Below, piece after piece: positions 16,462 to 25,934 of a DNA stretch of 64,000 bases. A model generated the notes under the pieces. The model had not been told where the DNA came from. It made no database searches and saw only the letters and a program-made list of their open reading frames with translations. The stretch comes from Micromonospora rhizosphaerae. Lineage in GTDB: Bacteria; Actinomycetota; Actinomycetes; Mycobacteriales; Micromonosporaceae. The stretch covers positions 6,820,001 to 6,884,000 of the forward strand of contig NZ_FMHV01000002.1 in the NCBI RefSeq assembly GCF_900091465.1, in the 5' to 3' direction. A program made the translations under genes and the position numbers. Within the stretch, counting starts at the first letter, position 1. Each line of letters begins with the position of its first letter.

Positions 16462-17155
16462 CCCGACGGCGCCACCGGCCGGCGGCCGCCGCGGGAGACC
16501 GTGGCGCGCCGCCGGCGCGGCCGTCGTCGTCCTGCTCGCCATGGTGGGCACCGGCATGATCGGCGCGTCGGTACGGACCGTGCCCCCGCCCCGCCCGCCG
16601 CAACCGACGGCCCAGGCCGGGCCGGCCGGCGCGGGGCCCGAGACCGCCGACCAGCCGTCCACCGACACCGTGGACCCGGTCATCGCCCCCGCCGGTCTGC
16701 CCCGGTCGACCCCGACCACCATCTCGATCCCCCGGATCGGGGTGAACGCCGAGATCATGACGCTCGGCACCCACCCGGACGGGACGGTCCAGGTCCCCCC
16801 GCTGGACCAGGCCCAGCGGGCCGGCTGGTACTCCCCGGGCGCGAGCCCCGGCGAGGTCGGCAACGCGGTCATCGTCGGCCACGTCGACTCGGCCGAAGTC
16901 GGACCGGCCGTCTTCTTCAACCTCGGCTCGCTGAAGCCGGGTGACGCCATCTCGGTGGTCCGGGAGGACGGCTCGAAGGCCACCTTCATCGTCGAGTCGG
17001 TGACGTCGTACCCGAAGACGTCGTTCCCGACGGAGCTGGTCTACGGACCCAGCGACAGGCCGAGCCTGCGGGTAGTCACCTGCGGCGGGGTGTTCGACCA
17101 GAGCGCCGGCAGCTACCTGGACAACATCATCGCGTTCGCCACGATGACGGCGTGA
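16448..17155 (+). CDS. Sortase, class F-like transpeptidase
   Basis: A 235-residue membrane-anchored sortase. It has an N-terminal helix (about residues 20-40), a Pro/Ala-rich linker to residue 85, and the catalytic barrel opening PTTISIPRIGVNAEI. The catalytic His is in IVGHVDS (His145) and the nucleophile Cys in RVVTCGG (Cys212). It overlaps the upstream surface-protein gene by 14 bp, so the two are co-expressed and that protein is the obvious substrate. It ends at a hairpin shared with the convergent glutamate dehydrogenase. Class assignment rests on size and motif style. Confidence 0.92.
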   Translation: MASSDPTAPPAGGRRGRPWRAAGAAVVVLLAMVGTGMIGASVRTVPPPRPPQPTAQAGPAGAGPETADQPSTDTVDPVIAPAGLPRSTPTTISIPRIGVNAEIMTLGTHPDGTVQVPPLDQAQRAGWYSPGASPGEVGNAVIVGHVDSAEVGPAVFFNLGSLKPGDAISVVREDGSKATFIVESVTSYPKTSFPTELVYGPSDRPSLRVVTCGGVFDQSAGSYLDNIIAFATMTA

Positions 17156-17168
17156 CGCGGACGCTGCG

Positions 17169-17205
17169 GCGCGGTCCGGCGGTCGGATGACCGACCGGAC
17201 CGCGC
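17169..17205. terminator. Bidirectional hairpin between sortase and glutamate dehydrogenase
   Basis: GCGCGGTCC (17169-17177) pairs with GGACCGCGC (17197-17205), and GGTCGG (17181-17186) pairs with CCGACC (17191-17196), leaving a GGC bulge and an ATGA loop. Symmetric placement between convergent genes means it can stop transcription from both sides. Confidence 0.75.
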
Positions 17206-17220
17206 CGGCGCGCGTCCGGA

Positions 17221-20200
17221 TCAGGCCGCGGCCGAGGTCCGTACCAGGGTGCGGATCTGCCGCAGCAGCACCGACAGGGCGGCCAGGTCGGCTCGGGACT
17301 CGTCGAACTCCCCCATCGCCCGCTGCGCCCGGTGGATCGAGGTGGCGTTCGACTGCTCCCACTCCTGCACCCGCTCGTGCGGCGGCAGGCTCTCCGGGGT
17401 GGAGCCGAGTACCTCCGTGGTGAGCGCGGCCAGCGCGGCGTACAGGTCGTAGCGCAGCGCCATCCGGGCCAGCGTCTGCCAGCGGTCCTCCCGCGGCAGC
17501 AGGGAGATCTTCGACAGCAGGGCGTCCACCCGGAACCGGTCGGAGAGGACGAAGTAGACCGCGGCCACCTCGCCCACATCGCGGCCGGTGGACTGGGCGG
17601 TCTCCACCACGTCGAGCAGACCGAAGCTGTACATCAGCCGGGTGGCCCGCTCGGCCAGTTCGCGCGGGAGCCCCTTCTCGGTCATCGAGTCGATGTGGGC
17701 GGCGATCGCCTCCCGCTCGCTGCCGTAGAAGAGGTTCTCCAGGCCGGGCAGGAGTCGGGCGATCCCGTCCCGCAGCCGGGCGATCTCCGCCGGCACGTCG
17801 ATCGGCGACCGCCGGTTCGTGACCAGCCAGCGCACCGCCCGGTCGAGCAGCCGCCGGGTGTCCAGGTAGACGCTGGTCTGCAGCTCGGGCGAGACCTTGT
17901 CGTCCAGCGCCTCGATGGCGTCCCAGAGCTCGCGCAGCCCGAACACCTCGCGGACCACCACGTACGCCCGCAGCACGTCCGCCGCCGACGCGGCCGTCTC
18001 CTCCATGACGCGGAAGACGAACGAGATGCCGCCCCGGTTGATCGCCTCGTTCACCAGCACCGTGGTGACGATGTCCCGGCGCAGCCGGTGCCGGCCCATC
18101 CGGTCCGCGAACCGCTCCCGCAGCGGCGTCGGGAAGTAGTTGACCAGGACGTCGGTCGTCCACTCCTCGTCGGCCAGCCCCTCGGCCACGATCTCGCGTT
18201 CCAGCACGATCTTCACGTACGCCAGCAGCACCGCGAACTCCGGCGCGGTCAGCCCCGTCTCGGTCCGGACCGCCAGCTCCTCGTCCGAGGGGAGCGCCTC
18301 CAGCGCGCGGTCGAGCTGGCCGGCCCGCTCCAACTCGTTGATCATGCGCCGGTGCACCGGGAGCAACGAGGCGGCCTGCGCCTGGGCGTTGTTGATCGCC
18401 CGGGCCTGGTCGTAGTTGTCCCGCAGCACCAGCTCGGCGACCTCGTCGGTCATCTGGGCCAGCAGCTCGTCCCGCTCCGGCATGTCCAGCTCACCGTCGG
18501 CGACGGCCGTGTTGAGCAGGATCTTGATGTTCACCTCGTGGTCGGAGCAGTCCACCCCGGCCGCGTTGTCGATGAAGTCGGTGTAGATCCGGCCGCCGTT
18601 CTGCGCGTACTCGATCCGGCCGAGCTGGGTCCAGCCCAGGTTGCCGCCCTCGCCGGCCACCCGGCAGCGCAGGCTCTTGCCGTCCACCCGGATGGCGTCG
18701 TTGGACTTGTCCCCGACCTCGGCGTTGGTCTGGCTGGACGCCTTGACGTAGGTGCCGATGCCGCCGTTCCAGAACAGATCGACCGGCGCGGTGAGGATCG
18801 TCTTCATCAGCTCCTGCGGCGAGAGCTGCTCGACGTCCTCGCCCAGCCCGATCGCCTTCCGCACCTGCGGACTGATCGGGATCGACTTGGCGGTACGCGG
18901 ATACACCCCGCCGCCGGCCGAGATCAGCTCCCGGTTGTAGTCCTCCCAGGACGACCGGGGCAGGTCGAACAGCCGCTTCCGCTCGGCGTACGAGGTGGCG
19001 ACGTCCGGTTCCGGGTCGAGGAAGATGTGCCGGTGGTCGAAGGCGGCCACCAGCCGGATGTGCTCCGAGAGCAGCATCCCGTTGCCGAACACGTCGCCGG
19101 ACATGTCGCCGACGCCGACCACGGTGAAGTCCTGGGTCTGGGTGTCGTGTCCCAGCTCCCGGAAGTGCCGCTTGACCGACTCCCAGGCACCCCGGGCGGT
19201 GATGCCCATCTTCTTGTGGTCGTAGCCGGCGGAGCCGCCGGAGGCGAAGGCGTCGCCCAGCCAGAAGTTGTGCCCGGCGGAGATCTCGTTGGCGATGTCG
19301 GAGAAGCTGGCGGTGCCCTTGTCCGCCGCCACCACCAGGTACGGGTCGTCCGCGTCGTGCCGGACCACGTCCTCGGGCGGGACGATCTCACCGGCGACGA
19401 TGTTGTCGGTGACGTCCAGCAGCGCGGAGACGAACTCCTTGTAGCAGACCACCGCTTCGTCCCGGTCGCCCGGCTTCTGCTTGAGCACGAAGCCGCCCTT
19501 GGCGCCCACCGGCACGATCACGGCGTTCTTCACCATCTGCGCCTTGACCAGGCCGAGCACCTCGGTGCGGAAGTCCTCCCGCCGGTCGGACCAGCGCAGC
19601 CCGCCCCGGGCCACCGGCCCGAACCGCAGGTGCACACCCTCGAACCGGGGCGAGTAGACGAAGATCTCGAACCTCGGCCGGGGGGCCGGCAGCTCCGGGA
19701 CCGCCTGCGGGTCCAGCTTGAACGCCACGTACGACTTGGGCCGCCCGCCGACCGGCTTCTGGTAGAAGCTGGTCCGCAGGGTGGCCTGGATCAGCGTCAG
19801 GTAGGACCGCAGGATCCGGTCCTGGTCGAGGCTGACCACGTCGTCCAGCGCCTCGCCGATCGCGGTGACCAGCTCGCCGCTGCGTTGCCGGCGCTCGTCC
19901 ATGCTGATCGTGCCGGGGGCGAACCGCGCCTCGAAGAGCTCCACCAGCAGCGCCGCGATCTTCGGGTACGCGATGAAGGTCTGCTCCATGTAGTCCTGGG
20001 AGAAGACGGTCCCGGCCTGCCGCAGGTACTTCGCGTACGCCCGCAGCACCACCACCTGCCGCCAGGTGAGCCCGGCGCGCAGCACCAGCTCGTTGAAGCC
20101 GTCGACCTCGGCCTCGCCACGCCACGCCGCCGCGAAGGCGTTCTCCACGTGCGGGCGCACGTCGGCCAGCTCCTGGTGCGCCTCGGGCAGCCGCAGCCCG

Positions 20201-22269
20201 AAGTCGTAGAGGAAGACCCGACCGTCGATCCGGTCCACCTCGTACGGGTGCTCGTCGACCACCCGGACGCCGAGCGAGTGCAGCACCGGCAGCACGGCGG
20301 AGAGCATCATCGGTTCGCCGTACCGGTAGACCTTGAACCGGACGTCCATCGTCTCGTCGACGTCCGCGCCACGCTCACCGGGCCGGGGCGCGAGCTGCTT
20401 GCGGAACAGGTGCATCTCGAGCTGGCCGGGCTCCTCCAGGAGCTCCAGCTTGGCGAGGTCCTTCATCGCCTCGTACGGCGTGTGCCCGTCCTTGTAGCCC
20501 TCCGGGAACGCGTCGGCGTACCGGCTGAACAGGTGCTTGGCCTGCTCGTCGCCGAGCTTGCGCTCGAGCACCAGCCGGTAGTCGTCGTCCCACAGCCGGG
20601 TGGCGTCGGCCAGCTCCTCGGCGAGCAGGTCCGCGTCGATGTCGCCGGGTGGGTTGGTCGGGTCGGTCCGGACGATGAAGTGCACCCGGGCCAGCATCGA
20701 TTCGGTGACCCGGGTGGTGTAGTCGACCCCCACCCCGTTCAGCTCGCGGAGCAGGATGTCCTGCATGCGCAACCGGTTCTGGGTGGTGAACCGGTCCCGG
20801 GGCAGGTAGATCAGGCAGGAGATGAACCGCCCGTACGCGTCCCGGCGCAGGAAGACCCGCAGCTGCCGGCGGCCCGCCATCCGCAGCACGCCGACCGCCG
20901 CGTGGTAGAGGTCGTCGGTCTTGATCTGGAACAGCTCGTCGCGGGGGTAGGTCTCCAGGATCTGGAGCAGGTCCTTCCCGGAGTGGCTGCGCTGGCTCAG
21001 GCCGGAGCGCTCCAGTACCTCGGCCACCTTGCGGCGGACCACCGGCAGCTCCCGGACGCTGGTCCGGTAGGCGGCGGTGGAGAACAGGCCCAGGAAGCGC
21101 CGCTCCCCGACCACCTCGCCGGCATCGTCGAAGATCTTGAAGCCGATGTAGTCGAGGTAGGCCGACCGGTGCACGGTCGCCCGGGAGTTGGCCTTGGTGA
21201 TGATCAGCAGCCGCTTCTCCCGCACCTTCTCGTGCGCCTCGGGCGTCATCGTGGAGAGCGCCCGGGCCTCCGGCGAGTCCGAGCGGAGGATGCCCAGCCC
21301 GGTCCCCAGCACGGCCTCCAGTGCCTGACCGCCCTCCGGGCGGTCGATCAGCCGGTACTCCCGGTAGCCGAGGAAGGTGAAGTGGTCGTGGGCCAGCCAA
21401 CGCAGCAGCTCGACCGAGTCGGTGATGTCCTTCTCGGGCACCGGCGGCCGGTTGTCCGAGGTCCGCGCGGCGGCCAGCTCGTCGGCGAGCGCCAGGGCCC
21501 GCTGGCGCATCTTCGGCCAGTCCTCGACGGCCTCGCGCACGTCGGTGAGCACCCGCTGCAGCTCCCGGCGGAGCTTCTCCCGCTCCGCAGGGTCGCGGAC
21601 CGGGTCGATCTCGATCCGCATCCAGCTCTCGACCAGGTCACCGGCGATCGCGTCGTCCGGCTCGACGTCGGCGGCGACCTCGGTCAGCCGGCCCAGCGGC
21701 TCGCGGCGGACCACCACCAGGGGATGGACCAGCAGGTGCACGTCGAGGTGGTGGGTGTTGAGCAGGGCGGTCACCGAGTCGACCAGGAACGGCATGTCGT
21801 CGGTGACGATCTCGACGACGGTGTGGTGCTGGTCGGCGTCCGGCTCGTGGATGCGCAGCTTAAGCTCGCCGGGCACACGCTGCTGGGCGAGGTCCCGGTG
21901 CGCGCGGGCCGCGGCGAGCATCTCCTCCGGGGTGAAGCCGATGAGCTCCTCGTCCGGCGCGAACCGCCAGAAGCGGCCGACCAGGGTCGCCGCGTCGTGG
22001 TCGTCCCCGGCCAGGGCGACCGCCTGGGCCACCAGGCGCTCGGCGTTGGGTACCGGCTCGTCGAGTTCGGTGTCCTCGCCCTCGGTCAGCGCCTGCGCGG
22101 GCACACCCAGCTCGTACACCGTGTCGATGCTCGAACCGGTCATCCCGGTCGTTCCTGTGTCGACGCGGCCGAAACCATCCCCGTCGGTCGCCGAATCGAA
22201 GCTGTCGTCCCGGCCGGTGTCAGCCGGCCGCAGGTCGGGTCCCGGTTTGATCGCCGGACGCCGGTCCAT
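17221..22269 (-). CDS. Large NAD-specific glutamate dehydrogenase (180-kDa class)
   Basis: A cytoplasmic enzyme of about 1,680 residues converting L-glutamate to 2-oxoglutarate and ammonium with NAD. The length fits the GDH180 class. The N-terminal half is regulatory (ACT-like; LVDSVTALLNTHHLDVHLLVHPLVVVRR). The catalytic core shows FRTEVLGLVKAQMVKNAVIVPVGAKGG, with the catalytic Lys region, then DFTVVGVGDMSGDVFGNGML for NAD binding. The ATG at 22269 was chosen because GAGGGGA lies at a normal distance, whereas a GTG three codons upstream abuts it. It is monocistronic, divergent from a penicillin-binding protein gene. Confidence 0.97.
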   Translation of the reverse strand: MDRRPAIKPGPDLRPADTGRDDSFDSATDGDGFGRVDTGTTGMTGSSIDTVYELGVPAQALTEGEDTELDEPVPNAERLVAQAVALAGDDHDAATLVGRFWRFAPDEELIGFTPEEMLAAARAHRDLAQQRVPGELKLRIHEPDADQHHTVVEIVTDDMPFLVDSVTALLNTHHLDVHLLVHPLVVVRREPLGRLTEVAADVEPDDAIAGDLVESWMRIEIDPVRDPAEREKLRRELQRVLTDVREAVEDWPKMRQRALALADELAAARTSDNRPPVPEKDITDSVELLRWLAHDHFTFLGYREYRLIDRPEGGQALEAVLGTGLGILRSDSPEARALSTMTPEAHEKVREKRLLIITKANSRATVHRSAYLDYIGFKIFDDAGEVVGERRFLGLFSTAAYRTSVRELPVVRRKVAEVLERSGLSQRSHSGKDLLQILETYPRDELFQIKTDDLYHAAVGVLRMAGRRQLRVFLRRDAYGRFISCLIYLPRDRFTTQNRLRMQDILLRELNGVGVDYTTRVTESMLARVHFIVRTDPTNPPGDIDADLLAEELADATRLWDDDYRLVLERKLGDEQAKHLFSRYADAFPEGYKDGHTPYEAMKDLAKLELLEEPGQLEMHLFRKQLAPRPGERGADVDETMDVRFKVYRYGEPMMLSAVLPVLHSLGVRVVDEHPYEVDRIDGRVFLYDFGLRLPEAHQELADVRPHVENAFAAAWRGEAEVDGFNELVLRAGLTWRQVVVLRAYAKYLRQAGTVFSQDYMEQTFIAYPKIAALLVELFEARFAPGTISMDERRQRSGELVTAIGEALDDVVSLDQDRILRSYLTLIQATLRTSFYQKPVGGRPKSYVAFKLDPQAVPELPAPRPRFEIFVYSPRFEGVHLRFGPVARGGLRWSDRREDFRTEVLGLVKAQMVKNAVIVPVGAKGGFVLKQKPGDRDEAVVCYKEFVSALLDVTDNIVAGEIVPPEDVVRHDADDPYLVVAADKGTASFSDIANEISAGHNFWLGDAFASGGSAGYDHKKMGITARGAWESVKRHFRELGHDTQTQDFTVVGVGDMSGDVFGNGMLLSEHIRLVAAFDHRHIFLDPEPDVATSYAERKRLFDLPRSSWEDYNRELISAGGGVYPRTAKSIPISPQVRKAIGLGEDVEQLSPQELMKTILTAPVDLFWNGGIGTYVKASSQTNAEVGDKSNDAIRVDGKSLRCRVAGEGGNLGWTQLGRIEYAQNGGRIYTDFIDNAAGVDCSDHEVNIKILLNTAVADGELDMPERDELLAQMTDEVAELVLRDNYDQARAINNAQAQAASLLPVHRRMINELERAGQLDRALEALPSDEELAVRTETGLTAPEFAVLLAYVKIVLEREIVAEGLADEEWTTDVLVNYFPTPLRERFADRMGRHRLRRDIVTTVLVNEAINRGGISFVFRVMEETAASAADVLRAYVVVREVFGLRELWDAIEALDDKVSPELQTSVYLDTRRLLDRAVRWLVTNRRSPIDVPAEIARLRDGIARLLPGLENLFYGSEREAIAAHIDSMTEKGLPRELAERATRLMYSFGLLDVVETAQSTGRDVGEVAAVYFVLSDRFRVDALLSKISLLPREDRWQTLARMALRYDLYAALAALTTEVLGSTPESLPPHERVQEWEQSNATSIHRAQRAMGEFDESRADLAALSVLLRQIRTLVRTSAAA

Positions 22270-22556
22270 CGGTGCCACTCCCCTCGACCCACCGCGTTGT
22301 GGGTCACTCTCCCGCCCAGCCTAGGCCCTGCCACTCTGCCCCTTTGCAGGCGGACCACCGGCCGGACGTCCGGATCGGGACTCTGTCCTTTCACCCGTTG
22401 CGGGTACGAGGTTGGCTGGTGCCGGAGTACCCCGACACGCGATTTTCATCACACCGCCGCAGGCCCTCTTTCCGCACGTCGGGGCCGTTCCGGGCCGGTG
22501 GGGAGGCCCGGGCCGTACTAGCGTGCAGGGCAGTTTTCCACCGGAGGGACAGCCGC

Positions 22557-24524
22557 ATGCCCGTGTCGTACCCCGTTCGTCGCCGCCGCTCACCCGCCCG
22601 GCCGGCCCTCGCGGCGCTGGCCGCCACCGTGCTGGCCGCCGGCGCGCTGGTCGGGTGCTCGGCCGAGGACGGGCCGGAGCGCAGCGTGGACGCCTTCCTG
22701 ACCGGCTGGCGCTCAGGCAACCTGCAGGCGGTGGGCTTCGTCGACCCGACCGGCGCCCGGATCCCGGCGGCCGAGGTGGCGAAGGAGATCAGGGAGCTCT
22801 CCGGGGAGCTGGCCGCCACCCCGCCGGCGCTGAAGCGCAAGGGCGACGCGAAGATCACCGCGGACACCGCGACGGTGCAGGTCGAGGTCGCCTGGACGCT
22901 GCCGGGACGGACCCGCTGGGCGTACGACCGGCCGGTGCGGCTCAAGCGCGGCGGTGACGACCAGTGGCAGGTGATCTGGGCACCGCAGGTCGTGCAGGAG
23001 AAGCTGGGCAAGGGCGACCAGCTCGCGTTGCGCCGCGACCCCGCGCCCCGGGCCGGGGTGCTGGACGCCGCCGGCGCCCCCATCGTCGCGCCCCGCCCGG
23101 TGGTCCGGGTCGGGGTGCAGCCGAGCGAGGTCGCCGACGTCAAGGCGCTGGTCCGGCAACTCGACACCGCGTTCAAGGCGATCCGGCCGGTGCTCACCCC
23201 GCCGGTCGACCTGTCGGACCTGCCCAAGCGCCTCGCCGACGCCGATCCGGGCGCGTTCGTCGAGGTCGTGACGCTGCGCGACGAGGCGTACCGGCAGATC
23301 AAGCCCCGAATCTACGACCTGTCCGGCACCAAGTTCGTCACCGACAAGCTCGACCTGGCCCCCACCCGGGAGTTCGCCCGCGCGCTGCTCGGCTCGGTCG
23401 ACCCCGCGCAGGCCGACGACCTGAAGGCACACCCGGACCGGTACGTCGAGGGCGACCTGGTCGGCCACGGTGGCCTCCAGGGCCGGTACGACGAGCGGCT
23501 GCGCGGGGCCCCCGGCCTCACCGTCATCACCGAACACCGGGAGCCGGACGGCACGACGAAGCCGACCGGCACCGAGGTGTTCCGCAGCGAGCCGAAGGCC
23601 GGCCAGCCGCTGAAGACCACCCTCGACGTGGCCACCCAGAACGCCGCCGACGCGGCGCTGCGCGGGGAGAAGCGCCGCTCCGCCCTGGTGGCGCTCCGGA
23701 TCAGCGACGGCGCCGTGCTCGCCGCCGCCAACGGCCCCGGCCCGGCGGGGGAGAACCTGGCCTTCACCGCCCAGGTGCCGCCCGGCTCGACGTTCAAGAT
23801 GGTGAGCGCACTCGGCCTGCTGGACCGCGGCGCGGTCAGCCTGGACGCCGCGGTCGCCTGCCCGAAGACCTTCACCGTGGATGGCCGGCCGTTCAAGAAC
23901 TCCGACAACTTCGTGCTCGGGTCCGTGCCGTTCCGGACCGACTTCGCGAAGTCCTGCAACACGGCCTTCGCCTCGCTGGCCCCGAAGCTCGGCCCGGACG
24001 GGCTGGCCACGACCGGTCGTACGCTCGGCCTGGAGGCCACCTGGGACCTCGGGTCCGACGTCTTCACCGGCAAGGTCTCCACCGGCGGCTCCGGCACCGA
24101 GCAGGCCGCCGCAGCGATCGGCCAGGGCACCACCGTGGTGAGCCCGCTCGCCATGGCCGGCGCCACCGCCGCCGTGGCGCGGGGGCACTGGGAGCAGCCG
24201 AAGCTGGTGCTCGACCCGGCCCCGCAGCAGCCCGCCAAGGCCGGCCCCGGGCTCAAGCAGGAGTCGGTCGAGGCGCTGAAGGCGATGATGCGCGAGGTCG
24301 TGACCGCCGGCACCGGCAGCGCGCTGCGCGACGTCCCCGGGCAGCCGGTGTACGGCAAGACCGGCACCGCGGAGTGCGACAACAACCCGGCGCACACCCA
24401 CGCCTGGTTCGTCGGCTGGCAGGGCGACGTGGCGCTCGCGGTCTTCGTCGAGCAGGGCGGATCGAGCACGGCCAGCGCCGTCCCGATCGCCGAACGCTTC
24501 CTCCGCGCTCTCGCCGCCCGCTGA
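22557..24524 (+). CDS. Penicillin-binding lipoprotein, transpeptidase
   Basis: A 655-residue exported D,D-transpeptidase cross-linking peptidoglycan. The lipoprotein signal ends in LVGC, an N-terminal NTF2/MecA-like domain (residues about 45-150) precedes a dimerisation domain, and the transpeptidase domain carries STFK (Ser411), SCN (466-468) and KTG (601-603). It resembles the mycobacterial penicillin-binding lipoprotein group rather than the large division PBPs, which is a family-level judgement. The ATG follows GGAGGGACAGCCGC. A 287-bp divergent gap to the glutamate dehydrogenase holds its promoter, with a TACTAG-like element near 22516 as a -10 candidate. It ends at a strong hairpin. Confidence 0.93.
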   Translation: MPVSYPVRRRRSPARPALAALAATVLAAGALVGCSAEDGPERSVDAFLTGWRSGNLQAVGFVDPTGARIPAAEVAKEIRELSGELAATPPALKRKGDAKITADTATVQVEVAWTLPGRTRWAYDRPVRLKRGGDDQWQVIWAPQVVQEKLGKGDQLALRRDPAPRAGVLDAAGAPIVAPRPVVRVGVQPSEVADVKALVRQLDTAFKAIRPVLTPPVDLSDLPKRLADADPGAFVEVVTLRDEAYRQIKPRIYDLSGTKFVTDKLDLAPTREFARALLGSVDPAQADDLKAHPDRYVEGDLVGHGGLQGRYDERLRGAPGLTVITEHREPDGTTKPTGTEVFRSEPKAGQPLKTTLDVATQNAADAALRGEKRRSALVALRISDGAVLAAANGPGPAGENLAFTAQVPPGSTFKMVSALGLLDRGAVSLDAAVACPKTFTVDGRPFKNSDNFVLGSVPFRTDFAKSCNTAFASLAPKLGPDGLATTGRTLGLEATWDLGSDVFTGKVSTGGSGTEQAAAAIGQGTTVVSPLAMAGATAAVARGHWEQPKLVLDPAPQQPAKAGPGLKQESVEALKAMMREVVTAGTGSALRDVPGQPVYGKTGTAECDNNPAHTHAWFVGWQGDVALAVFVEQGGSSTASAVPIAERFLRALAAR

Positions 24525-24527
24525 CCT

Positions 24528-24555
24528 CCGCCAGGATCGCCCTCGATCCTGGCGG
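24528..24555. terminator. Perfect 12-bp hairpin between convergent genes
   Basis: CCGCCAGGATCG (24528-24539) pairs exactly with CGATCCTGGCGG (24544-24555) around a CCCT loop, three bases after the penicillin-binding protein stop. The arginase-family gene converges from the right, so it can serve both. Confidence 0.75.
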
Positions 24556-24614
24556 TCGTGGCCTCAGCCTGCTGGGGAGACGTTGGATGCAGGATCGCGC
24601 ATGACCGTGCAGGA

Positions 24615-25868
24615 TCAGGCGATCCCGGGGCTGGACTGCGGGGCGTCCGGCTCCGGTCCGCCGGCCGTCTCCTCCTCCGGCCAGGGAAGGGTGCGCAGCA
24701 GGCGAGGGCCCGCCGAGCGGGACCCCCCGATCGGCTCCTCCGGCCCGCCGACTCCTTGCCGCCCCGAATCGAGCGGACCCGAGCCGATCAGGCCGGGACC
24801 GACGGGACCGGCCGGTTCGACCGCGATGGCGGGAGCCGGCGTCACGGTCGGCGCCGGGGCGGCCAGGAGACCCGGCTCGGTCGGACGCCCATTCCCCCGC
24901 CGCGGGGACGGCGGCTCCGACGCGGCCGGCAGCAGCCGGGGCGGCGCCGCGGCCGGCGCGGAGACCGGGGCCAGCCCGGCCACTACGGTGTTGACGATCT
25001 CGGCGGCGTACAGCCCGTCCGGGTCGTAGTCGGGGTCGAAGACGGTCAGCTCGACGCCGAGGCAGTGCGGGGTGTCGACCAGCCCGGCGAGCAGGATCTC
25101 CAGCTCGGCGAAGGCGATCCCGCCCGGGTCCGGCGCATCCACCGCCGGCATCACCGCCGGGTCGAGCACGTCCACGTCGATGTGCACCCAGTAGCCGGCG
25201 CAGTCCGCGAGCTGCTCGTGCGCCCACTGGGCGCTCCGGGCCGCGCCCTCGGCACGCAACGCCGGGACCGGCCGGGTGATGATCCCGGCAGCCTGGAGGT
25301 CGAGGCGGTACTCGTCCTGGGCGCGGATGCCGAGAACCACCACGTCGATGTCGCGGAAGTAGGGGCGCCGCCCCTCGATGGCGGCCAGGTCGGCCTGCCC
25401 CCGGCCGGAGACCAGAGCGAGGTCCTCCCCCGCCGCCGCGCCCACGTAGGAGGCGTTGCCGGGGTGTCGGAAGTCGGAGTGGCCGTCGACGAAGACCAGC
25501 CCGATCCGGCCGCCGACCGCCTCGCCGAGCCGGTGCATGGCCAGCCCCGAGCCGAGCAGCACCGAGCAGTCCCCGCCGAGCACCAGCGGGAACTCGCCCC
25601 GGTCGATGATCGCGCCGATCCGATCGGCCAGCGCCACCGAGTAGCCGGAGATCTCCCGGGCGTGGCAGACGCCGTCGCCGGGGCGCCAGTCGCCCGGGTC
25701 GTACCGGGGCGGGGTGAGGCAGCCGGCGTCCCGGGCGCGCAGCCGGGCGAGCAGGTCGTGGTCACGGAGCGCGCCGGGCGCCTTGCCGCAGCCGGGAACC
25801 GAGGTGGACGTGGGCGGGCGCAGCCCCAGGTTGGTCGGCGCGTCGAGGACGGCGATTCGGCGCGTCAT
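24615..25868 (-). CDS. Arginase/agmatinase-family protein with a disordered tail
   Basis: A 417-residue ureohydrolase-fold protein. Metal motifs are GGDCS (residues 98-102, where the family norm is GGDHS), DGHSD (128-132) and HIDVDVLDP (Asp231, 233, 236). The Cys for His change at position 101 alters one manganese ligand, so the substrate may not be arginine. Related actinobacterial proteins are simply called arginase family. The last 105 residues are Pro/Gly/Ala-rich with no fold, an addition unusual for this family. It is transcribed leftward after the thioredoxin-TPR gene with a 66-bp gap. No urea or agmatine pathway gene is nearby. Confidence 0.85.
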   Translation of the reverse strand: MTRRIAVLDAPTNLGLRPPTSTSVPGCGKAPGALRDHDLLARLRARDAGCLTPPRYDPGDWRPGDGVCHAREISGYSVALADRIGAIIDRGEFPLVLGGDCSVLLGSGLAMHRLGEAVGGRIGLVFVDGHSDFRHPGNASYVGAAAGEDLALVSGRGQADLAAIEGRRPYFRDIDVVVLGIRAQDEYRLDLQAAGIITRPVPALRAEGAARSAQWAHEQLADCAGYWVHIDVDVLDPAVMPAVDAPDPGGIAFAELEILLAGLVDTPHCLGVELTVFDPDYDPDGLYAAEIVNTVVAGLAPVSAPAAAPPRLLPAASEPPSPRRGNGRPTEPGLLAAPAPTVTPAPAIAVEPAGPVGPGLIGSGPLDSGRQGVGGPEEPIGGSRSAGPRLLRTLPWPEEETAGGPEPDAPQSSPGIA

Positions 25869-25934
25869 GGGCTCCCGTCCTCGGTGTTCGGGCGGGCCGG
25901 CCGGAACGCCGGCCCGCGCTGGCGTGCTAGTGAC

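Noticed and set aside
17332..22521. A 1,729-codon plus-strand open frame opposite the glutamate dehydrogenase gene
   Set aside because: It is antisense to a clear enzyme gene. Its sequence is Arg/Gly/Val/Asp/His-rich with no domain; long antisense frames arise automatically from high third-position GC.
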